A DNA stretch of 7,458 nucleotides from CAYREE01 sp964423225 (GTDB lineage Archaea; Altiarchaeota; Altiarchaeia; IMC4; SCGC-AAA252-I15). The notes beneath the pieces were generated by a model. The model did not search any database. It was not told where the DNA came from and worked only from the letters and a program-made list of their open reading frames with translations. Shown here piece by piece: positions 5,808-7,458 of this stretch (position 1 is the stretch's first letter; each line of letters opens with the position of its first letter). The translations under genes and the position numbers were made by a program. The DNA is taken from NCBI GenBank assembly GCA_964423225.1, contig CAYREE010000113.1, positions 1 through 7,458 on the forward strand, written 5' to 3'.

Positions 5808-6602
5808 TTAAACACCTAATTCTCTCGATCTCTTTGAAGACTCTTTCACCGCATTTATGAATGGTTCACTAACATTATAGATTTTTAGAACCTTTAAACC
5901 CTCGATAGTAGTGCCTCCCGGGCTTTTAACCATATCGATTAATTCATCAGGATCCATCCCAGTTTCCTCAACCATCTTTGCAGCACCTATCACAGTCTGC
6001 ACTGTCAAGCTTAAAGAAATGCTAGGATCTAAACCTTCTTTTACACCAGCTTCTGCTAGAGACTTGATAACATAATAAATATATGCTGGCCCACTACCTG
6101 ACAGACCTGTGACTGCATCCATTAGTTCCTCTTCTACCTTGGCTATTTTCCCCAATGCCGAGAAGTATTTTTCAACTATCTCACAGTCTTCTTTCGTTGC
6201 GTTTTTACCTTGGCAGTATGCAGAAGCCATCAATCCGACAAGTGCTGGTGTGTTTGGCATGATCCTTATAACACGCGCTTTCTCAGCATATTTTTCGATG
6301 AATCCTGTTGAAATACCTGCGGCAATCGATATCAAGAGCTTGTCTTTACATGACTTGCCAATCTCTTGTAATAATCCTTCCATATCTTTTGGTTTCACGC
6401 TTAGAATAATATAATCGGTTTTTTCCACTAGTTCTCGCGGACTTTCTTCCTTACTGATATCCTTGTTTATCTCCAGTAGTCTTTCACTGTCTTTATCACA
6501 TACGATCACATTCTCAGATTCAACTAAATCCTCGTTTATTAGTCCTTTTAAGAGGGTTCCTCCCATTCGTCCTATACCAATAAAACCGACCTTAATATCC
6601 AT
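5808..6602 (-). CDS. proC: Pyrroline-5-carboxylate reductase
   Basis: Reduces 1-pyrroline-5-carboxylate to L-proline with NAD(P)H, the last step of proline synthesis, in the cytoplasm. From ATG 6602 the protein has 264 residues, the normal length. It starts MDIKVGFIGIGRMGG, placing the Rossmann glycines (G6, G9, G11, G14) at the very N-terminus as in the family. Then come SVKPKD (68-73), SIAAGIS (92-98), RIMPNTPALVG (113-123), the catalytic-domain motif TGLSGSGPAY (165-174), and the signature region DELIDMVKSPGGTTIEGL (219-236). An in-frame GTG at 6623 would add seven residues; I prefer the ATG because of the family start. No ribosome binding site precedes it, but a TATA-like TTTTAAT at 6633-6627 would give a leaderless transcript. 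It is first in a tight three-gene minus-strand operon. The end of the coding sequence doubles as the ribosome binding site of the next gene. Confidence 0.95.
   Translation of the reverse strand: MDIKVGFIGIGRMGGTLLKGLINEDLVESENVIVCDKDSERLLEINKDISKEESPRELVEKTDYIILSVKPKDMEGLLQEIGKSCKDKLLISIAAGISTGFIEKYAEKARVIRIMPNTPALVGLMASAYCQGKNATKEDCEIVEKYFSALGKIAKVEEELMDAVTGLSGSGPAYIYYVIKSLAEAGVKEGLDPSISLSLTVQTVIGAAKMVEETGMDPDELIDMVKSPGGTTIEGLKVLKIYNVSEPFINAVKESSKRSRELGV
5813..5817 (-). promoter_or_regulatory. Ribosome binding site AGGTG embedded in the end of proC
   Basis: AGGTG lies in the last sense codons of proC, 6 bases before ATG 5806 of the 132-residue gene. It selects that ATG over the GTG at 5815, which lies within the motif itself. 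Its position makes translation of the two genes likely to be coupled. Confidence 0.65.
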
Positions 6603-6626
6603 CAGAGATTTAATACGATTCACACA

Positions 6627-6633
6627 TTAAAAG
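6627..6633 (-). promoter_or_regulatory. TATA-like element for a leaderless proC transcript
   Basis: On the minus strand TTTTAAT is centred about 28 bases before ATG 6602, the spacing expected for a leaderless message. A stronger TATA box farther upstream (6671-6680, which reads TATATAAAAA on this strand) could instead give a leader of about 48 bases. Confidence 0.35.
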
Positions 6634-6648
6634 ACATGTTCAGCCGTG

Positions 6649-6712
6649 TTCATTCACGTACACCAAACCCTTTTTATATAGTTCATTACTTCACGTTATC
6701 AAGGTGAATGAA
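6649..6712. repeat. TTCATTCAC repeats surrounding the TATA box (candidate operator)
   Basis: TTCATTCAC at 6649-6657 is perfectly inverted as GTGAATGAA at 6704-6712. A related copy, GTTCATTACTTCACGTTA at 6681-6698, resembles GTTCATTCACGTA at 6648-6660 with an insertion. The copies flank the TATA box at 6671-6680 on both sides, the arrangement expected of an operator controlling divergent transcription. No regulator gene is recognisable nearby. Confidence 0.4.
6671..6680 (+). promoter_or_regulatory. Archaeal TATA box in the proC / membrane-protein intergenic region
   Basis: TTTTTATATA preceded by CCAAACCC, a purine-containing stretch in the place of a BRE. On the plus strand a start about 26 bases downstream falls near 6702, giving an RNA that reaches the hairpin at 6756-6784. 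The same ten bases, in the opposite orientation, form the TATA box at 1928-1919. The element is nearly symmetric in its core and could also serve proC on the minus strand. Confidence 0.55.
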
Positions 6713-6790
6713 ATATACCTCATCTTATTTGCCTTATCCATACCACCACACCCTTAATGGGGTCCCCTCTGTTGGGCCCCCATTTTTTTT
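6702..6790 (+). ncRNA. Candidate short transcript (small RNA or attenuated leader)
   Basis: The predicted start near 6702 and the hairpin plus T-run ending at 6790 bound an RNA of about 88 bases. It carries two possible short reading frames: GTG 6704, 17 codons ending at 6757, and ATG 6708, 34 codons ending at 6812. AAGGTG is too close to the ATG to be a normal ribosome binding site. The unit could be a stand-alone small RNA, or a leader whose termination controls the membrane-protein gene. I see no C/D, H/ACA, tRNA or known riboswitch signature. This is an inference from a promoter-like and a terminator-like element. Confidence 0.35.
6756..6790 (+). terminator. GC-rich hairpin followed by T8 (intrinsic-terminator-like)
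   Basis: AATGGGG (6756-6762) pairs with CCCCATT (6778-6784). After one T/C mismatch, CCC (6764-6766) pairs with GGG (6774-6776), closing a 7-base loop CTCTGTT. Ten of eleven stem positions pair. T8 at 6783-6790 follows only on the plus strand, giving direction. Archaeal termination mainly needs the T-run, but a hairpin this stable in front of it is striking. It ends a transcript coming from upstream on the plus strand, where no full-length gene lies. Confidence 0.6.
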
Positions 6791-6798
6791 ACTTATAT
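6789..6798 (+). promoter_or_regulatory. TATA-like element for the membrane-protein gene
   Basis: TTACTTATAT, centred near 6794, would place a transcript start near 6820, directly at the TTG start codons of the membrane-protein gene. It begins inside the T-run of the terminator-like hairpin, so the end of one transcription unit and the promoter of the next may overlap. Confidence 0.35.
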
Positions 6799-6824
6799 TC
6801 TCCATGTTTTAATGGTGTTTGATA

Positions 6825-7457
6825 TTGGATGACTCATATACTCTGCTGGGAGTGGATTTTAAAAGTTTATCACAGGATTTTGAATTAAAGTATAGTTACA
6901 TTGCTTATAATCTCATCATCCTCATGACTTCGGTGAGTTTATTGTTCACTTACTTTCAGGAAAACGGGTTTTCACTCACTGAAAAATTTGAGGTCCAATT
7001 CTCATTATACTACATTTTTTCATCAATAGTGATAATACCCCTTTCTGCAGTGGCTATGTTCGGTTTCATATATCTTGGTGTTAAATGGGAATGTAAATCG
7101 CTTGTTGTCGCATCATTAGCAGTCTTATTGATAGGTATTCTTGCAACTATACTCCCCCTTGTTGCTGAACTGATTTATTATTTCAATTCTGAACGAAGTA
7201 TGAATTTCGATATTCTTTCTTTTCTATCAGTTAGCATGTCTAATGGGGTCACGGCTTTTCTTTTTGGAACGGCTTTATGGAAGGTTGGAAAAGATAAGTT
7301 CATCTGTCTTACTGCTTGTGGTAATGTGGTGTTCGGACTATTGAGTTTTCTTGTAGTCATGTTCCCAATCATGTTTGAAATAACATTTGTTCTAGGATTA
7401 TTCGTAATGTGTATGGAGTCATACATACTCTGCAGAGAAGTCACGAAAAAAACGTAA
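6825..7457 (+). CDS. Hypothetical multi-pass (about six-helix) membrane protein
   Basis: An integral membrane protein of unknown family, 210 residues from TTG 6825 (212 from TTG 6819). The frame is closed upstream by TAA at 6810-6812 and has no ATG until 6924, inside the first helix, so a TTG start is needed. TTG 6825 is preferred because GGTG at 6814-6817 is 7 bases before it, and a leaderless transcript is also possible. Hydrophobic stretches, numbered from TTG 6819, fall at about 28-46, 62-86, 94-120, 133-155, 161-183 and 184-205, suggesting six helices with a soluble N-terminus of about 25 residues. There is no cleavable signal peptide, cysteine pair or transporter motif that I can name. 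The stop TAA is one base from the window end, so the protein is complete. It is divergent from proC, and its expression may depend on the hairpin upstream. A transport or sensing role would be a guess. Confidence 0.7.
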   Translation: MDDSYTLLGVDFKSLSQDFELKYSYIAYNLIILMTSVSLLFTYFQENGFSLTEKFEVQFSLYYIFSSIVIIPLSAVAMFGFIYLGVKWECKSLVVASLAVLLIGILATILPLVAELIYYFNSERSMNFDILSFLSVSMSNGVTAFLFGTALWKVGKDKFICLTACGNVVFGLLSFLVVMFPIMFEITFVLGLFVMCMESYILCREVTKKT

Positions 7458-7458
7458 T

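Overview
The window looks like a chromosomal segment from an archaeon, most likely from a lineage that makes proline by the ProB/ProA/ProC route. The reasons are TATA-box promoters (the 10-mer TTTTTATATA occurs in two divergent intergenic regions), GGAGGTGA-type ribosome binding sites, some apparently leaderless starts, and moderate to low GC by eye. No hallmark gene fixes the lineage. I see no rRNA, tRNA, CRISPR array or complete mobile element.

Layout. Bases 2-1276 (+) hold proA (glutamate-5-semialdehyde dehydrogenase, P5CS-like), whose 5' side lies at the window edge. Facing it across a 2-base gap is an unrecognised 195-residue protein with a Ser/Gly-rich linker (1279-1866, -). It is transcribed divergently from an aconitase gene (1972-3897, +), which overlaps by 11 bases an NAD-type isocitrate dehydrogenase gene (3887-4951, +). 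A 77-residue helical protein follows (5012-5245, +) with a strong ribosome binding site. Its stop overlaps the end of a compact minus-strand operon: proC (6602 to 5808), a 132-residue protein that may have a Whirly-like nucleic-acid-binding fold (5806 to 5408), and a 54-residue basic protein (5406 to 5242). This last gene resembles the N-terminal module of IS1634-type transposases and is easily missed because it is so short. Upstream of proC is a regulatory region of about 200 bases with a TATA box, TTCAC repeats and a GC-rich terminator-like hairpin ending in eight T. After it comes a six-helix membrane protein (6825-7457, +).

How the genes fit together. Aconitase and isocitrate dehydrogenase convert citrate to 2-oxoglutarate, the oxidative arm of a partial or complete TCA cycle. 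2-Oxoglutarate is the precursor of glutamate, and ProA and ProC carry out the second and last enzymatic steps from glutamate to proline. ProB, citrate synthase and the glutamate-forming enzyme are not in the window. The less ordinary parts are the pairing of proC with two small putative nucleic-acid-binding proteins, and the promoter-hairpin unit at 6671-6790, which could be a small RNA or an attenuated leader.
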